A stretch of DNA of 64,000 bases from contig NZ_LN890328.1 of the NCBI RefSeq assembly GCF_001458595.1, positions 2,915,288 through 2,979,287 on the forward strand, in the 5' to 3' direction. The notes beneath the pieces were generated by a model. The model was not told where the DNA came from, did not search any database, and saw only the letters and a program-made list of their open reading frames with translations. The stretch is from Clostridium neonatale. GTDB lineage: Bacteria > Bacillota > Clostridia > Clostridiales > Clostridiaceae. A program made the position numbers and the translations under genes. This document shows positions 62,714 through 64,000 of the stretch, one piece after another (position 1 is the first letter of the stretch; every line of letters starts with the position of its first letter).

Positions 62714-64000
62714 TTATATATTCAAGACAAATTTATCTTGAGTTTTTTTAAATATAAGTAAACCAACTAATAAACTTAATAGCGAACAAATGATACATAT
62801 CAAATATGCCTTAGGCTCTGGCGAAACCCCATTCAATATACATGTTCTAACAAATCTTATAAAATGATACATTGGATTCAGTTTTATTATTAAACTAAAT
62901 TTTTCTGGTATTATACTTTCTGGATAAAATAATGGAGTGGCATACATCCATAATAAACTTACAACATTCCATAAAAATTGAGTATCTCTAAAAAATACCA
63001 TAGCAGAAGAAAGAATTAATGACATCCCTATGCAAAATATTATTGTACATATTAATCCAAAAGGCACCAGTAAAAGTGGTAATCCAAATCCAGTTTTTGT
63101 AATCGCCATTACAATAAGTAAAGGTATTAATGCTAACAATAAATTAATTACTGATGAAAATACTCTTGATACAGGATATATATATTTAGGCATATATACT
63201 TTTGTAATTAAAGAAGCATTTCCAACTATCGACATAAGTCCCATTCCACATGCTTCTGTAAAAAAATTAAACACAACTACACCAGACAATAGATATACAG
63301 GAAAATTAGGAATATCACTCTTAAATATTGTTGAAAACACCATATATTGAACAAACATTGTTAATAGAGGATTTAAAAAACTCCATAGCACTCCAAGTAC
63401 AGATCTCTTATATTTTGTTTTAAAATCTCTTTGAACTAATTGTTGCATTAAGAACTTATATTTTTGACAAGTTTTTATAAAGTTAATTCCTTTACTTTCT
63501 TTATTATGTTTTTCTCTTAAAATTAAGTTTAATAAATATACTATTAGTGCTAACAATCCAGCAATAAACATATACCAATAATTTTTTCCAAACCATAACT
63601 CATCCTTTTCAACAATTGAAAAGGCAAGTTTTTCTTCATTCAAATTATTATTAATATACATATTAGTGTCATCTTTATTGATTTCACTATATAAAGTTAT
63701 AGCATTATTTTCATCTTTAATATCATTTTGTATTAAAATTGAAAGTTTTTTCCCTTTCATATCCCTTATTTCATCTTTTAGATCAATATATAGTTCACTG
63801 TTGTCTTGTAACTTAGAAATATCTAATTTTTGATTAAATAATTTTTTATCATTATCTAAAATACTAACATATAAATTTCCATTGTTCTTTCTTGCATATG
63901 TTCCAACTTTAAATTTTATAGCTTTTATATAATCAGTGTCACATAAAAATTCTTGTTTTAACTCTATCTGTTGCGTTATTCCCCCAATTGTAGACTGTGC
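62714..64000 (-). CDS. polysaccharide ABC exporter permease (Wzm-like), 5' end outside the window
   Basis: The frame stays open to the right edge, so at least 428 residues are present and the start is not seen; the ATG at 63760 is internal. The first 140 or so visible residues (CDTDYIKAIKFKVGTYARKN, NLYVSILDND) look like an outside beta-sandwich domain, then one membrane span (YWYMFIAGLLALIVYLL). The ABC2 permease core with six spans follows (QLVQRDFKTKYKRSVLGVLWSFLNPLL). The long outside domain before the permease core is unusual for Wzm. Confidence 0.88.
   Translation of the reverse strand, partial: AQSTIGGITQQIELKQEFLCDTDYIKAIKFKVGTYARKNNGNLYVSILDNDKKLFNQKLDISKLQDNSELYIDLKDEIRDMKGKKLSILIQNDIKDENNAITLYSEINKDDTNMYINNNLNEEKLAFSIVEKDELWFGKNYWYMFIAGLLALIVYLLNLILREKHNKESKGINFIKTCQKYKFLMQQLVQRDFKTKYKRSVLGVLWSFLNPLLTMFVQYMVFSTIFKSDIPNFPVYLLSGVVVFNFFTEACGMGLMSIVGNASLITKVYMPKYIYPVSRVFSSVINLLLALIPLLIVMAITKTGFGLPLLLVPFGLICTIIFCIGMSLILSSAMVFFRDTQFLWNVVSLLWMYATPLFYPESIIPEKFSLIIKLNPMYHFIRFVRTCILNGVSPEPKAYLICIICSLLSLLVGLLIFKKTQDKFVLNI

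Noticed and set aside
1..64000. tRNA or rRNA genes
   Set aside because: No cloverleaf with a GTTCRA-type T-loop or rRNA-like conserved stretch was noticed on either strand by eye. A tRNAscan run would be decisive.

Overview
The window is about 64 kb of very AT-rich DNA with Gram-positive ribosome-binding sites (GGAGG-type), TTGACA/TATAAT promoters and many long hairpins between genes. The gene content (choline-binding-type cell-wall repeats, a rubrerythrin, beta-glucoside phosphotransferase systems, a large secreted amylase, YvrJ/DUF1659/DUF2922 small proteins) points to a saccharolytic Clostridium sensu stricto, probably near the solvent-producing C. beijerinckii / C. saccharoperbutylacetonicum group. 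The species is an inference. No rRNA, tRNA, CRISPR array or complete insertion sequence was seen.

Layout. 0-12 kb: three paralogous secreted proteins with C-terminal cell-wall-binding repeats, a small coiled-coil protein, and a 1598-residue cell-wall-attached alpha-amylase with six starch-binding modules. 12.8-21.6 kb: a HAD phosphatase, a SWIM/SNF2 helicase, a Uma2 protein, an M13 peptidase and a rubrerythrin. 21.8-24.9 kb: a 6-phospho-beta-glucosidase and its PTS permease. 25.5-33.5 kb: an oligopeptide ABC transporter (oppA2, oppA1, oppB, oppC, oppD, oppF), in which both oppA genes have the same promoter and leader hairpin. 33.7-36.4 kb: an orphan phage-type replication pair (DnaD-like organiser and DnaC-like loader) with an XRE regulator. 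37.0-40.3 kb: a Uma2 protein and the most interesting segment, in which a small sigma factor, a signal-less amidase, a YvrJ membrane peptide and two small proteins are linked by a shared non-standard promoter. 40.3-41.2 kb and 47.0-48.1 kb: HEPN/nucleotidyltransferase pairs. 41.4-46.5 kb: a sucrose-phosphorylase, PTS EIIC and 6-phospho-beta-glucosidase operon with its RpiR regulator. 46.6-49.1 kb: a second, partly deleted copy of the sigma-driven cassette and several decayed genes. 49.2-64 kb: a DUF2334 lipoprotein, then a long leftward surface-polysaccharide operon running from an ABC exporter (cut by the window edge) through glycosyltransferases, sugar-modifying enzymes and a three-component-type glycosylation set to galU.

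How it fits together. Much of the window concerns plant or starch carbohydrate: the amylase works outside the cell and is held to the wall, PTS permeases import phosphorylated disaccharides, and phospho-glycosidases or a phosphorylase cleave them. A second theme is the cell envelope: wall-binding proteins, amidase and polysaccharide export. The candidate new system is at 38.56-40.3 kb. A group-5-like sigma factor appears to drive itself, an endolysin-like amidase without a signal peptide, and a holin-sized YvrJ peptide plus DUF1659/DUF2922 proteins, all from promoters of the form TTTAnn-N17-CGTATA preceded by GCG. Its architecture resembles the TcdR/TcdE and UviA/UviB toxin or bacteriocin release modules. 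A second DUF1659 copy at 46.6 kb has the same promoter frame but a different -10-proximal sequence (AAAC CATATA). Three copies of a MITE-like hairpin element lie directly after the stop codons of three unrelated genes.
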